From Helicobacter fennelliae (GTDB taxonomy: Bacteria > Campylobacterota > Campylobacteria > Campylobacterales > Helicobacteraceae), in contig NZ_UGIB01000001.1 of NCBI RefSeq assembly GCF_900451005.1, positions 558,001-622,000 of the forward strand: a DNA stretch of 64,000 nucleotides. The letters run 5' to 3'. The notes under the pieces were generated by a model. It made no database searches, was not told where the DNA came from, and worked only from the letters and a program-made list of their open reading frames with translations. Within the stretch, counting starts at the first letter, position 1. Each line of letters begins with the position of its first letter. Shown piece by piece: positions 28,948 to 39,777 of the stretch. Both the position numbers and the translations under genes were made by a program.

Positions 28948-29748
28948 ATGGCTCACTCATCGAATATATCAATCTCATCAACTTCATCAATGCCCGCGAT
29001 CTTTGTCGGGCATGGCTCACCACTTAATGCCATAAGCGATAATGCTTTCACGCGCGCATGGGAGAGTCTTGGCGCGCTCTTTGCGCCCCGCGCGATAGTG
29101 GGGATCTCTGCGCATTACCACACACGTGGGCTAAGGATAAACTCCACGCCAACACCCAGACAAATCTATGATATGTCAGGCTTCCCGCGCGCGCTCTATG
29201 AGCTAGCCTACCAGCCAAAGGGCGATCCCGCGCTAGCAGAGCGACTAAGCAAGATTCTAAGCCCTTTTGACGCGCAGCTTGAGGACTCATGGGGCATTGA
29301 TCATGGGCTGTGGAGCGTGCTTTGCAAAATGTATAAAAACGCAGACATTCCGCTAGTGTGCTTAAGCGTGGATCTAAGCGCGAGTTTGGAATCCCAGCTT
29401 GCTATCGGCAGGGTGCTAAGTGTTCTCAGGCAAGAGGGTGTGATGATTTTGGCAAGTGGCAATATCGTGCATAATCTCTCGCTCCTTGAGTGGGAGCGCG
29501 AGGACTTTGGCTATCCGTGGGCGCTTGAATTTGATCGCTATATCATCAAGCGCACATTAGAGCGCGATGTGCAGGGCTTGCTAGAGTTTGAGAAAATCGA
29601 TGGCGCGAGGGCGTGCGTGCCGACTTTGGATCATTTCTTGCCCTTTCTTATAGCATTTGGCGCGAGCACGCCAGAGGATAGCATTAACGTGTTTAATAGA
29701 TTCTATACCTGCGGCGTGATTTCGATGACTTCGTTTGTGTTTGCATAG
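28948..29748 (+). CDS. ygiD: YgiD-type extradiol ring-cleavage dioxygenase (DODA family)
   Basis: A 266-residue class III extradiol dioxygenase. Metal-binding and catalytic residues are seen in IFVGHGSPLNAIS (His), ISAHYHTRG (His) and DHGLWSVL (His), with ASGNIVHNLSLLEW later. Members such as YgiD open catechol rings, for example 4,5-cleavage of DOPA, using a divalent metal. The substrate here is not known. The first ten residues are Ser/Ile-rich and a start at the ATG for MPAIFVGHG (residue 15) is also possible. The gene is intact. It shares an upstream element with the pirin gene and is followed by the 178-bp inverted repeat. Confidence 0.9.
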   Translation: MAHSSNISISSTSSMPAIFVGHGSPLNAISDNAFTRAWESLGALFAPRAIVGISAHYHTRGLRINSTPTPRQIYDMSGFPRALYELAYQPKGDPALAERLSKILSPFDAQLEDSWGIDHGLWSVLCKMYKNADIPLVCLSVDLSASLESQLAIGRVLSVLRQEGVMILASGNIVHNLSLLEWEREDFGYPWALEFDRYIIKRTLERDVQGLLEFEKIDGARACVPTLDHFLPFLIAFGASTPEDSINVFNRFYTCGVISMTSFVFA

Positions 29749-29924
29749 AATCTAAATCCTAGCTTTTTGGTAAATTTTGCGGATTGCGTCGGCTCTCTCG
29801 ACTAGCGACGCACGAAAAGTAGCGACTCATTCGCTCACCTTGCAAAACCCCAAAATTTATTCAAAAATCTAGAATTTCTTTACACTGGTTTTATCATTTG
29901 CTTTTTGTGTTTGCATAGATTCTA
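29747..29924 (+). repeat. 178-bp inverted repeat, left copy
   Basis: This is reverse-complementary to 48,772-48,949. The last 101 bases (from GACTCATTCGCTCACC to the end) are identical; about a dozen mismatches fall in the first 77. It ends on the stop codon of the SH3-like pseudogene at 29,922. Confidence 0.85.
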
Positions 29925-31975
29925 AAATCTAAATTGAGTAAAATCCACAAATGTCAGCCACTCATTATCAAAAAGATATGTAGCATTTGGATATAGTGCT
30001 AGGATTGTTTGAATGCCTTTTTGATTACGCAAATTTTTGGTGCGATTTTTGGCTTTTTTGGAAGCATTCACATCATCTGCACCAAGAAAGATAAAATCTA
30101 CATTTATAACTTGCGGATAAAATCCTGCGCCCCTATCATAAACCACCCTTTTATCGCCACCATGATTACCCTCATAATCCCCACTATTTGGACTCTCAAG
30201 CAAATCAATATTATCTAATTTATAGCTTTTAGCAAGCTCTAGGCTTGATTTAAAATTATCCGTTTTGTGCTTATAACCCACGACTTTATTGTTTTGCAAA
30301 AGCGCAAAAAGATTGGGCTTTATGGACTTAGATTCTAGGGTATTTATCGTTTGCATGATAGCCTCTGCTTTTGTGTAATCTGGCACTTCTCTTGTATTTA
30401 CCTCATCGCAAGGTATCACATCATCTTTGCGGACAAACCCTTTGACTGAAATCTGATTTGTGTTGTTTTTTGTATTTTGATAGAGGACAACCTCATAAAA
30501 ATCGCTATCTTTTGGATTTTCTACTTGTCGCTTAGCTAGAATCTGACTTGTTTGGTTTTCTTCTTTTTCTGGCGAGCTAATGGCTTTGAGCGAGCTTCTG
30601 GTAAGCAAAAACTTATCGATAGATATTTGAGGTATTTTCTTTTTTGAGGGGCTTTGACTTGGATTTTCTGTATAGATTGTAAGGCTTTGCTGATAGAGGA
30701 GATTGCCACCGATACAGAGTTGAGTATTTTGCGAAAGCCCCTTGGGCGCGTGCAAAGAAATAATCTTAGGAACATGTAAAGAAATGAGCTTGACTTCCGC
30801 TTTGCTATCGATATAGCTTTGAAAATTTGGATCTATATCTACAATCAATGGCACTTCAAATGAGGTTTTGCCACGATTTTGGGCTTCTGACACAAGCTTG
30901 AAACGCTCTTTTTCAGAAAGGTAAGCGTTTATATCATCGCTTATCGGAAGCTTTGTAATAAGCGATAAATCCTTTAATTCAATGCGCTAGGTCGTGCTAT
31001 CAAACACAGCTTGGATCACCATAGGAAAGCTTGCATGATATTCTTGGCGCAGAGATTCTAAGCTTGGCTGGATATAAAAAAGCCTATTGGGTTTATTAGA
31101 TTCTGCGAGTGGTTTTTGAGGCGGCGAGGAAGGCTTTAAAGGGGAGGACTTTATAGAAGAGGGTTTTATAGACTTTATAGAAAGATATCAATCTTTTTTG
31201 AATCAAGTGCAATATACCCCCAAAAATACACACTTTCATCGTGAATTACAATCGCTTGATAAAAGCTTTCTTGATTTTGGCTTTGGCTTTGATCTTTTTC
31301 TAATCCCAAAAGATAGATAAAATCCTTATGCGCTTGAGAATCAGCCCCAAACACTTCAGACAAAATCACTTCAGAATCAGCTCGTGGCTCTTTATAAAGC
31401 TTTGGCAAGCGAGAATCTAAAGTGTGAGAATCTAAAATCCTAGAATCCAAAGAAAACGCTCTCAACTCACTCTCACTCAAGCGCAACGCCAAAAAATCCA
31501 CATCAGGCACATCGCTATATTTTCCTGTCTGCACGGATTTATTTTTCTCATTATCTCCATAGCCAAAATACTTATAAATCAGTCCGATATTTATTTGGGT
31601 ATTGTTCTGATTGCTTTCTTTAGCACTCAATGTGTCTAATTTATCAATGGAGAGAATCTTTGGCTTTGCGCTTTTTTTGTAATCAATCACAATACTTCCA
31701 TGTGCCATAATACAAAGAGGCTTTTTGTCGCATACAAATTGCGTTTGAATTTTTTGTTGTCCTTGTCTTGTTTATAAAAAACAAACACTTGATTGGGCAA
31801 AATATAAGGCGGATTTGTGAGATTGATTTTTGTGCTGCTGACTATCTGACAGAAAATATATAGCTTCAGAATCTACAATCCACACACCATAAACAAAATC
31901 CCAAGCCTTAAGAGTAGAAAAACCAACAAATAAAGCCCAAACACATACAGACCAAAACGCAATACATTTTGTCAT
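29922..31975 (-). pseudogene. Secreted SH3-like protein, multiply broken
   Basis: Starting at ATG 31,975, a signal peptide (CIAFWSVCVWALFVGF) is followed by a conserved-looking secreted protein cut by several lesions. These are frameshifts near 31,838 (A5) and near 31,740 (A6), one near 31,178, one in a T7 run at about 31,076-31,082, and an in-frame TAG near 30,988. The reassembled protein is about 680 residues. Segments such as FYQAIVIHDESVYFWGYIAL and DFYEVVLYQNTKNN followed by GFVRKDDVI look like bacterial SH3 repeats and resemble the upstream gene. I do not recognise the C-terminus. ATG overlaps the stop of the upstream gene (TAATG). The function is unknown. Confidence 0.6.
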
Positions 31976-32920
31976 TATTGCTCTTTGCTTGAGTCTAGCT
32001 TTGTCTGGCTTGACTCTGTATCTAATATATCAAGCAATGGCGCAAACAATACAGGTTTATCTGCATAGATTGGGTCAAGATTCATCAATAGGTGGTGCGC
32101 TGATAGGGCATTTTATCGCACTTTTTTTGACAAAACCATTCACTGGCGTGATAGATTTCATATAATGTAGCGCATCATTTGTGTTGCCTTGATTAATGAG
32201 CGATTCTTTTACTTTTACCATTTGAGGATAGACAATCACTTGATAAAATTTCTCATCACTGCTTTTGGCAATCGCAAATACAATATCGTTTTTGTCTAGG
32301 CTACCAAGCGTTTTTGAAGAAGTGTTTGGCAATGCATAGATTGGTGATTTTGGTTTGAACTTTTCCTCATAAGGCATAAAGCAGCCTACCCCAAAAGGCA
32401 CATAGCAGAGACTTTTAGATTCTTTGTCGGCTACGATTCCCTGCTCATCTTTATCTACAAAAAAATAAATCCAAAACGCAATCGTATCATCATAAGTATC
32501 CTCTGCCCACTGCATATCAACAACATCTCACGTTGGTGTAATGGTGTATGCTTGCGAGTTGGCAAGTAAATCCATTAAATCCATAGGAGAATCTAGCGAT
32601 GAATCTGATGAGAGAGAATCTAGCAAATTTGCGGGTGAATGTGCAGATAAATTGATACTTGATTTTTTTGCGCTAATTATCGCATCTTCCCAAGGATTTG
32701 ATGCGCTTTGATAGCCTGTATCAAGCAAATGCCTAACCCAAACAAACTGAATAAAGACATCAAGATTATCTGTATAGCCGTTTTGATTTGCTTGATATTT
32801 TTGCTCTGTAAAATCCTGCGCTTCTTGTTTATCTTTTTGCATATCTTGTGCTTGAAGGACGCAGCTCATAGCTACCAAAAATGCCAAAGCACAAGCGATA
32901 TGACACTTGAAAAATCCCAT
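31975..32920 (-). pseudogene. Secreted SH3-domain protein, broken
   Basis: ATG 32,920 begins a Sec signal peptide (CHIACALAFLVAMSCVLQA). The mature part is acidic and Ser-rich, then in-frame TGA at 32,528-32,530 interrupts it. The same frame continues DVVDMQWAEDTYDDT and a likely bacterial SH3 domain (YALPNTSSKTLGSLDKNDIV, KFYQVIVYPQ, GFVKKSAIK). Near 32,080 the frame shifts once more and ends MNLDPIYADKPVLFAPLLD to a TAA that overlaps the next ATG. It follows the glycosyltransferase gene by 28 bp. It is probably an envelope protein whose partner is the adjacent SH3-like gene. Confidence 0.6.
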
Positions 32921-32948
32921 ATATACCTCCTTAGATTTGCCATATTAT

Positions 32949-35120
32949 TTATTTGGTGTCAATCTCTTGGTGATTTTCTGAAATGTTGGTGGGTTGTGTG
33001 AGTGTTATTTTCTGTCGATTACAAAGTGTAGAATCTAAAAAATCCATAAAAAATTCCACACCTAATTTTTCACGGATTTTTGCATTAACTTCAAATATTT
33101 TGCTCTGTTTATTAAGTAGGTTTTTTAGATTATCATAATCTAGATTCATAATATTTAAGGCTTTTTTATAGTAGTCTTCTTCACAAAAAGCTATGGTTTG
33201 AGTAAAATCTAAAACAAGCTCTTTATACTCATTAAAGCTTATAGCAATTTCAGATTCTAGCTCTTGGATTGTGGATTTGAGATTGTGAAGTTTTTGACTC
33301 ATATTTTTGTGCCATTGCAGGTAAGATTCTGTCGATAGTCGCAATGCCAAACCTTTGGCTTTGGCGATGTATTCTATCCGACTTTCACCCTGCTCCATAG
33401 GAAAGCTATCTGCCCAAAAATCAATAATATGCCCATAAACTCCGCTATCAACATACCCTGCAAAATAAAACCGCTCAAGCAAAGCAGAATCTATTGCGAT
33501 GATTTTCTTTTTGATCTCAGCCTCATTGCCTATGCCACAAGCCAAAAACACATAATGGCTATTCTCGCGTAAAAGCTTACAAATCACCTGAAGATAGCGC
33601 ACAGAATCTATCTTTGTCAATCGCCCTATCACACCTATGAGTTTTTTATCTTTTGGAAATCTAGCTCGCTCGCTATCAATCACCTCTTGCGCGACATTTG
33701 GCGTATAAAATAAAGAATCCATTTTTAGCGGAATCCCCAAAAACTCATACCCTTGATGTGTGATTTGTCTTTGATTATCGCAAATATGTGTCATTCTAAA
33801 ATCAATACCCAAAATATCATACACATAATTGCCATGCGTATAAAAAACCTGAATCGGCGCACTTCGCGTAGAGAGCAAAAAATCGCTAATCCCATAGCCA
33901 TTATTTGGGCTTATCAGCACAGATACTCCGTCTTCTTGCATTTTTTGGCGAAGTGCTAGGGCTTTTTGCAAATGTGAATTATGATATAAAGCCTTATTAA
34001 AAGGCTCACCCACATCAAAAATACTCACGCCTAAATCCTGCAAACTTTTTATCACTTGAAGATTATTTTCTGATTTTTCGATAAGGCTCATCGTGTAGAT
34101 TCTGATTTCATATTGTTGATTAAATTTGTGATTGTTTATGAGGTTTTTAATCAAACTATATTCGACTTTAAATGGTGAGTTTTCTACAATCCTATCTCGT
34201 AAAATAGCTATTATTTTAAGTTTTTTATTAGAAAAAGTAGGAAGAAAAATAGGAAGTAATAAATGATTTTTTTGTGCAAAATCTTGATATATGATCGTTG
34301 CTTTTTTGGAGATCTCATCATTAAATTTTCTCCATTGATCTTGCGATGTAAAGCTATTTCCACACATATGATAGATAAAAAACTGAATATAAAGTGCCTC
34401 ATCTATGCTTTGTGTATTATCAGAATCAAGCACAGCATAAAAAACCTTTTTCCAATCCTCATACAGATTGAGCCATGCTCGCGTATTGAAATACAACTTT
34501 ATATTCCAAAATACATGCAACTGCCAATTTAACATATTTCTTCTATGAAGCGCAGAATCCACAGATTGCATAGCAAATCGCAATGCGCACTCAAGCCACC
34601 CAAAATCCACATGAAAAATTGCAAAAGATTCTGTGATGAATTGTGAAGTTTTTTGTGCGCTAAAGCTTGTAATATCGCAAAATACGATATGAGAAATCAA
34701 AAAACATAATCCATCATCAGCACTATATATTGCGTTTTGATCTATCGCAAATATTTGATTTTTAGGGTTTTTGAGAATCCTAGCCATAGCTCCAAGCTCA
34801 ACAAGCATTACATATTCTTCATCGCTGACATTTTCTTTAAGCATTGTATCAACGAGTTTTACAAAAACTTCAAACCTTGAATCCTCCTCAAGATCGCGAG
34901 AAATAATAAATCCAAGATACAAAAACACAGAATCTAAAATATCCCCATTCTGAAAAATCTCAAAGATTCTATTGCGTAGATTCTGGCAAAAAAGCTTATA
35001 AAGTGCAAAATCCGCTTCAGATATGTGTGCTAATTTCACTGCTTCCACAGCTTTAAGCACAACATACTTTAACTCTTGTTTTGTCTGGGCAGATTGTAAT
35101 GTATCAAGTAAATGCTGCAT
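32949..35120 (-). CDS. Predicted GT-B-type glycosyltransferase
   Basis: A 723-residue cytoplasmic protein. The first 300 residues are helical and unrecognised. From about residue 310 the layout is that of a GT-B enzyme: KLKIIAILRDRIVENSPFK, a segment VLISPNNGYGISDFLLS, IQVFYTHGNYVYDILGIDF, then the second Rossmann half KLIGVIGRLTKIDSVRYLQV and the donor-site segment FPMEQGESRIEYIAKAKGLA. This resembles large OGT/HMW1C-like or SPS-like transferases, but the acceptor is unknown. It starts 3 bp after mreC, so it is likely transcribed with the cell-shape genes. It is intact. Confidence 0.65.
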   Translation of the reverse strand: MQHLLDTLQSAQTKQELKYVVLKAVEAVKLAHISEADFALYKLFCQNLRNRIFEIFQNGDILDSVFLYLGFIISRDLEEDSRFEVFVKLVDTMLKENVSDEEYVMLVELGAMARILKNPKNQIFAIDQNAIYSADDGLCFLISHIVFCDITSFSAQKTSQFITESFAIFHVDFGWLECALRFAMQSVDSALHRRNMLNWQLHVFWNIKLYFNTRAWLNLYEDWKKVFYAVLDSDNTQSIDEALYIQFFIYHMCGNSFTSQDQWRKFNDEISKKATIIYQDFAQKNHLLLPIFLPTFSNKKLKIIAILRDRIVENSPFKVEYSLIKNLINNHKFNQQYEIRIYTMSLIEKSENNLQVIKSLQDLGVSIFDVGEPFNKALYHNSHLQKALALRQKMQEDGVSVLISPNNGYGISDFLLSTRSAPIQVFYTHGNYVYDILGIDFRMTHICDNQRQITHQGYEFLGIPLKMDSLFYTPNVAQEVIDSERARFPKDKKLIGVIGRLTKIDSVRYLQVICKLLRENSHYVFLACGIGNEAEIKKKIIAIDSALLERFYFAGYVDSGVYGHIIDFWADSFPMEQGESRIEYIAKAKGLALRLSTESYLQWHKNMSQKLHNLKSTIQELESEIAISFNEYKELVLDFTQTIAFCEEDYYKKALNIMNLDYDNLKNLLNKQSKIFEVNAKIREKLGVEFFMDFLDSTLCNRQKITLTQPTNISENHQEIDTK

Positions 35121-35123
35121 AAA

Positions 35124-35936
35124 TCAAAATGGTGTTTTGTCTTGTGGCAGGGTTTGCGATGGCACTTTTGTATCAACAAGCCAAATATAATCAAGATCAA
35201 AATTCTTTGCATATGGCTTCACTTGCGCTGTGATATAGCCATAATCATGACTCACGGAGACGACTTCGCCGACTAAAACTCCCTTGATAAAAATGCCATC
35301 AAGCCCACTTGTAAAAACCTGATCGCCAATGTGAATTTCTTTCCATGAAGGAATAAAATCCGCAACTATATTTTCTGGAGATAGGCTATTGTAATGAATG
35401 ATGGCTGGAATCTTCTCATCACCGATAAATACGCTATAACTGCTTTGCTTTTCACCATTGAGTAACCCAACAAGCTTCCTATCCTTGACAATAGCTATAC
35501 CCAAAGCTTTTCCATCCTGAACGATTCCAAAAAGCCGTCCTTCTGGATAATGGCTTGTATCAAAGTCAATCCAAACTCGATTATAATTTCCCATTCCCAC
35601 ATACAAATACGCTCGAGCAGGCAAAAACTGCGCATCACGATAAAAAGTCTGCTGTGTATCAAACAACGATAAGGCATCGATTTCATTACGCACATTTTTG
35701 AGCTCTAGCTCAAGCTGATCGTAATCTTTGAGCTTTTCTTGGTATTTTTTTATTGTATGGGCTTGGTTGATGTATTGATTGTATTTTAGGGCGATCGCGT
35801 CTTTAGAATCTAGCACAAAAATTTTAATACCACCTCCGATACGCATGATATGATTTTGCAAAAAACTGCTTGAATCTATCGCAATAAAAAGCACTGCTAT
35901 ACATATAATCGTGATCGCAAGTGATTGGTATTTCAT
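35124..35936 (-). CDS. mreC: Rod-shape-determining protein MreC
   Basis: A 270-residue bitopic protein. One membrane segment near residues 5-25 (LAITIICIAVLFIAIDSS) is followed by a coiled coil (KKYQEKLKDYDQLELELKNV) and two beta domains. YNRVWIDFDTSHYPEGRLFGIV and IGDQVFTSGLDGIFIKGVLVG match MreC, where it scaffolds the peptidoglycan elongation complex in the periplasm. It follows mreB by 14 bp in the conserved fabZ-lpxA-clpX-mreB-mreC order. The length is normal and the gene is intact. Confidence 0.95.
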   Translation of the reverse strand: MKYQSLAITIICIAVLFIAIDSSSFLQNHIMRIGGGIKIFVLDSKDAIALKYNQYINQAHTIKKYQEKLKDYDQLELELKNVRNEIDALSLFDTQQTFYRDAQFLPARAYLYVGMGNYNRVWIDFDTSHYPEGRLFGIVQDGKALGIAIVKDRKLVGLLNGEKQSSYSVFIGDEKIPAIIHYNSLSPENIVADFIPSWKEIHIGDQVFTSGLDGIFIKGVLVGEVVSVSHDYGYITAQVKPYAKNFDLDYIWLVDTKVPSQTLPQDKTPF

Positions 35937-35950
35937 CGGTGAATTGTGGA

Positions 35951-36994
35951 TTATTCGTATTTGCTTGTGTTATACAAAGTATCAAGCTCTTCGATAGCCT
36001 TTCCTGTGCCTTTTGCGACAGCAAGCAATGGCTCATCGCCGATAAACACAGGAAGCTTGATCGTGTCTGAAAGATAGCAATCAAGCCCGCGAATCAACGC
36101 ACCTCCTCCTGTAAGCGTGAGTCCATTTTCTACCAAATCCCCTGCCAAATCTGCCGGCACAGATTCTATGACACTTTTGATAGCAGCACCGATTTCTCGT
36201 AATTGATCTTTAATCGCCTCGCGCACATCTTCGCTTGTAAGCTCGATAGCATTGAGTAATCCGCTCACCTGATCCCTTCCTTTGATCTGCATAGAAAGCG
36301 GTGTTTCAAGAGGAGCAGCCGCACCGATTTGGATTTTGATCTCTTCTCCTGCGCGCTCACCGATCAAAAGATTGTATTTTTTTCTGACATAATTCACAAT
36401 TGCCATATCAAGCTTATCGCCAGCTACACGAATGGATTTAGAAATCACCAAACCTCCTAGTGAAATCACTCCAATCTCTGTGGTCCCACCTCCAATATCA
36501 ACAATCAAGCTTCCTTGCGGTTCTTTAACAGGCAACCCAGCCCCAATCGCTGCAGCCATAGGCTCTTCTATCAAATACACTTCTCTTGCGCCAGCGCTCA
36601 TAGCGGATTCTTTAACCGCCTTGCGCTCAACTCCTGTCAATCCATACGGCACACAAACCATAATCCTAGGACGAATGAGAGACTTTCTATTGTGTGCTTT
36701 TTCGATAAAATAGCGGATCATTTTTTCTGTGATGTCAAAATCTGCGATGACACCATCTTTCATAGGGCGGATAGCCCGAATCCCGCTTGGAGTTTTTCCT
36801 ACCATTTCTTTGGCTTCATGCCCGACAGCCAAAATCTCGCCACTCTCTCTATCAAATCGATCAACGCGAACTGCCACAATAGATGGTTCATTGATGATAA
36901 TTCCTTGTCCTTTGAGTAGCACAATCGTATTTGCTGTCCCCAAATCTATCGCAATATCATGCGAAAACATTCCAATCAATTTATTTAAAAACAC
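35951..36994 (-). CDS. mreB: Rod-shape-determining protein MreB
   Basis: A bacterial actin homologue of 347 residues that polymerises under the membrane and organises elongation synthesis. Phosphate 1 DIAIDLGTANTIVLLKGQ, phosphate 2 LIVDIGGGTTEIGVISLGG and adenosine motif GLTLTGGGALIRGL are all present. It starts 1 bp after the clpX stop and is followed by mreC. Coupling to the lipid A and protease genes in one run is a known Helicobacter arrangement. Intact, full length. Confidence 0.97.
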   Translation of the reverse strand: MFLNKLIGMFSHDIAIDLGTANTIVLLKGQGIIINEPSIVAVRVDRFDRESGEILAVGHEAKEMVGKTPSGIRAIRPMKDGVIADFDITEKMIRYFIEKAHNRKSLIRPRIMVCVPYGLTGVERKAVKESAMSAGAREVYLIEEPMAAAIGAGLPVKEPQGSLIVDIGGGTTEIGVISLGGLVISKSIRVAGDKLDMAIVNYVRKKYNLLIGERAGEEIKIQIGAAAPLETPLSMQIKGRDQVSGLLNAIELTSEDVREAIKDQLREIGAAIKSVIESVPADLAGDLVENGLTLTGGGALIRGLDCYLSDTIKLPVFIGDEPLLAVAKGTGKAIEELDTLYNTSKYE

Positions 36995-36995
36995 T

Positions 36996-38318
36996 CTATG
37001 CTCCTTTTATTTTAGAGATTTTTTTATGTTTTATAAGCAGTGGTTTAGACTTTTTCTCTACACAATCTTTGGTAATGACAACCTCATACGATCGCAAAGA
37101 TGGCAAATCAAACATAATATCTGTCATAAAGCCCTCGATAATAGCCTGCAAGCCCCTAGCTCCCGTCTTTCTTGCAATAGCTAAACGCGCTATTTCTTTT
37201 ATGGCTTCTTTTTCAAACACAAGCTCAGCCCCATCAAGCTTAAAAAGCTTTTGATATTGTTTGATGAGTGCATTTTTGGGCTTTGTAAGAATATCAATCA
37301 TCGCTTCTTGCGTGATCGCATCAAGCGTAGTAATCACATGCAACCGCCCGATAAGCTCCGGAATCAAACCATAAGCGACTAAATCATCTGGCTCTACATG
37401 ATGAAGAATCTGCTCTTCTTGCTGAATCTTTGTCTGTTTTTCGCTACTAAATCCAAGCACATTATTACCCATTCGCCTTTTGATAATCTCACTCAATCCA
37501 TCAAATGCCCCACCACAAATAAATAAAATATTGCTTGTATCTATTTGTATAAAATCTTGATTTGGGTGTTTTCTCCCACCTTTTGGTGGAATATTCACCA
37601 CACTTCCTTCGATGATTTTAAGCAATGCCTGTTGCACGCCCTCGCCTGAAACATCTCGAGTGATTGAGCGGTTTTCTGAAAGTCTTGAGATCTTATCAAT
37701 CTCATCGATAAAAACTATCCCTCTTTGTGCTTTTTGCACATCACCATCAGCGGCTTGAAAAAGTCGTGTCAAAATATTTTCCACATCTTCGCCGACATAC
37801 CCAGCTTCTGTCAAACTTGTCGCATCTGAAATAGCTATAGGCAAATCCAAAAAGCGCGCCAAAGTCTGTGCCATAAGGGTTTTACCGCTTCCTGTGGGTC
37901 CTATAAGCAAAATATTTGATTTTGATATTTCGACATCATCAGAATCATCAGTGCTAGAATCATCACTATTGAGATTACTTAGAATCCTTTTGTAGTGGTT
38001 ATACACTGCCACAGAAAATACCTTTTTGGCTTCTTCCTGCCCGATGACATATTCATCTAATTTGGCTTTGAGCTCTCGCGGAGAGGGTATTAAAGTAGAA
38101 TCTACTGAAATTTTTTCTTTTATCGTTGATATGGATTTATCAGCCTTATTTTCGCCAAACGATCGCTGTGCGATGATGTGTTTATAAAATGCACTAATAC
38201 AAACAAGACAAATCTTTGCCCTCACGCCGACATAATCCCTAACTCTGTCAGGATTAGTCAGAAGCGGAAAATCTTTTGTTTTTTCTCTACCGCAAAAATA
38301 GCATACATCTTTATCCAT
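36996..38318 (-). CDS. clpX: ATP-dependent Clp protease ATP-binding subunit ClpX
   Basis: A 440-residue AAA+ unfoldase. The N-terminal zinc-binding domain is visible ([15 protein letters not shown] with CLVCIS). It continues with [20 protein letters not shown], Walker [18 protein letters not shown], Walker [11 protein letters not shown] and the pore loop [15 protein letters not shown] precedes the IGF-type ClpP-binding loop region. It delivers substrates to ClpP. The start overlaps lpxA by 8 bp. An acidic Asp/Ser-rich insert ([14 protein letters not shown]) sits just before Walker A. Intact. Confidence 0.97.
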   Translation of the reverse strand: MDKDVCYFCGREKTKDFPLLTNPDRVRDYVGVRAKICLVCISAFYKHIIAQRSFGENKADKSISTIKEKISVDSTLIPSPRELKAKLDEYVIGQEEAKKVFSVAVYNHYKRILSNLNSDDSSTDDSDDVEISKSNILLIGPTGSGKTLMAQTLARFLDLPIAISDATSLTEAGYVGEDVENILTRLFQAADGDVQKAQRGIVFIDEIDKISRLSENRSITRDVSGEGVQQALLKIIEGSVVNIPPKGGRKHPNQDFIQIDTSNILFICGGAFDGLSEIIKRRMGNNVLGFSSEKQTKIQQEEQILHHVEPDDLVAYGLIPELIGRLHVITTLDAITQEAMIDILTKPKNALIKQYQKLFKLDGAELVFEKEAIKEIARLAIARKTGARGLQAIIEGFMTDIMFDLPSLRSYEVVITKDCVEKKSKPLLIKHKKISKIKGA

Positions 38319-39108
38319 TAATGTCCTTTCGGATAGGTATTCCTCTTTGAGATTCTAAAATAAAATAGCATATTTTCTCTATGGATTCTAAGGCAGGTTG
38401 TGAGTCAAGCTCTTCTTGTGCGATTTGTCGTAATGGCGCATCAGAATGAAATAATTTGCGATAAAAGCTACTTATAGCATCAATTTCTTCGTGAGAAAAT
38501 AGCTTTCTCATTCTGTGTTTATTGAGTCCGCGAATCACTGCGCGATTGCCTTCAGCCATACAAAATGGCGGAATATCTTGAGATAGGGCAGAAGCACCAG
38601 CTATCATCGCGCCATCGCCAACTTTGACAAACTGATGAACAGGCGTCATTCCGCCGATATTAACATAATCGCCAATTTCTATATGCCCGCCCAAAGTCGC
38701 ATTATTTGCTAAGATACAATGATTGCCTATGATACAATCATGAGCGATATGCACAAATGCCATAAATAGATTCTGGTTGCCTATGATTGTTTTTTCGATA
38801 CCACCTTTTGTGCCGGGATTAAACATACAATGCTCTCTAATCGTATTAAAATCTCCAATAATAAGCTCGACTTTTTCGCCATTATATTTCAAGTCTTGAG
38901 GTATAGTGCCTAAAACTGCATAAGGAAAAATTGTGTTGCTTTGTCCGATCGTTGTATGCCCCAAAATCGTTACATTATTATAAAGCTTTGTGTGATCGCC
39001 GATGGATACATCTTTGCCTATGACGCAAAACTCTCCAATCTCTACATTTTTACCAATTTTTGCGCCATTTTCGATAACTGCACTTTTGGCGATTTTGGCT
39101 CCGCACAT
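38311..39108 (-). CDS. lpxA: UDP-N-acetylglucosamine O-acyltransferase LpxA
   Basis: A 265-residue left-handed beta-helix enzyme, the first step of lipid A biosynthesis, transferring a 3-hydroxyacyl chain from ACP. Hexapeptide repeats run from [22 protein letters not shown] onward. [21 protein letters not shown] holds the catalytic His, and [19 protein letters not shown] and [11 protein letters not shown] are diagnostic of LpxA. Its ATG overlaps the fabZ stop (TAATG). The gene is intact and of usual length. Confidence 0.96.
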   Translation of the reverse strand: MCGAKIAKSAVIENGAKIGKNVEIGEFCVIGKDVSIGDHTKLYNNVTILGHTTIGQSNTIFPYAVLGTIPQDLKYNGEKVELIIGDFNTIREHCMFNPGTKGGIEKTIIGNQNLFMAFVHIAHDCIIGNHCILANNATLGGHIEIGDYVNIGGMTPVHQFVKVGDGAMIAGASALSQDIPPFCMAEGNRAVIRGLNKHRMRKLFSHEEIDAISSFYRKLFHSDAPLRQIAQEELDSQPALESIEKICYFILESQRGIPIRKDING

Positions 39109-39575
39109 TATTTTTCCTCTGTACTATCTGCAACCATAGCTTTAAGCTCGGCTTCACAGACTAATTTGCCATCGACAAAGGCTTTTGCGTCCAAAGACCA
39201 AACAGCACCCTTGTGTTTCAGCACTTCAAGATGATAATCCAATCTATCGCCCGGCACGACAGGAATACGAAATTTCACTCTATCAATCGTCATAAAATAC
39301 ACAATCTTACTTTCAGCAGCACTTATATCATCTCCCCAAGTGCTTACAAATGCCAAAACTCCTCCTGCTTGCGCCATTCCCTCTATAATCATCACGCCCG
39401 GATAAATCGGTTTGCTTGGAAAATGCCCCAAAAAAATCTGCTCATTTGCTGTTACATTTTTGTAACCTTCAACACATACATCTTTTTCTAACCGAGTAAT
39501 CCTATCAACAAGAAGCAAAGGATAGCGATGTGGCAGAATCTTTTTGATCTTATTAATATCCATAACCATATCCAT
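39108..39575 (-). CDS. fabZ: 3-hydroxyacyl-ACP dehydratase FabZ
   Basis: A 155-residue hot-dog-fold dehydratase of type II fatty acid synthesis. ILPHRYPLLLVDRITRLE, GHFPSKPIYPGVMIIEGMAQ (active-site His, and Glu in EGMAQAGG) and KFRIPVVPGDRLDYHLEV are typical. It supplies acyl-ACP also used by LpxA, encoded next. ATG 39,575 is preferred; two further ATGs at residues 3 and 5 are possible. Its promoter is probably the TATGTATAAT box about 56 bp upstream. Intact. Confidence 0.96.
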   Translation of the reverse strand: MDMVMDINKIKKILPHRYPLLLVDRITRLEKDVCVEGYKNVTANEQIFLGHFPSKPIYPGVMIIEGMAQAGGVLAFVSTWGDDISAAESKIVYFMTIDRVKFRIPVVPGDRLDYHLEVLKHKGAVWSLDAKAFVDGKLVCEAELKAMVADSTEEK

Positions 39576-39630
39576 AATTTGTGCCTTTCTTATTTGTTAC
39601 CTTAAGTTTCTATTGATTTTAAAAATCTAA

Positions 39631-39640
39631 ATTATACATA
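39631..39640 (-). promoter_or_regulatory. Extended -10 promoter of the fabZ-lpxA-clpX-mreBC run
   Basis: On the minus strand TATGTATAAT occurs (TATAAT at 39,636-39,631), preceded by a T/A-rich tract and no clear -35 box. This is the usual form of vegetative promoters in Helicobacter and Campylobacter. Confidence 0.6.
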
Positions 39641-39777
39641 ATTTTTTTTAATTAAAACACTAAAATCTAAGAGATTGCATTTCATTTAAGATTCTATCTT
39701 TGATTTAGATTCTAAGTAATTGGATTCTAGAATGTAGATTCTGGTATTTAGCTCATAACATAATCTCTATTTATCTC

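Noticed and set aside
29747-29924. Insertion-sequence ends for the 178-bp inverted repeats
   Set aside because: No transposase frame lies between or next to them that would fit, and the enclosed 19 kb is conserved core DNA.
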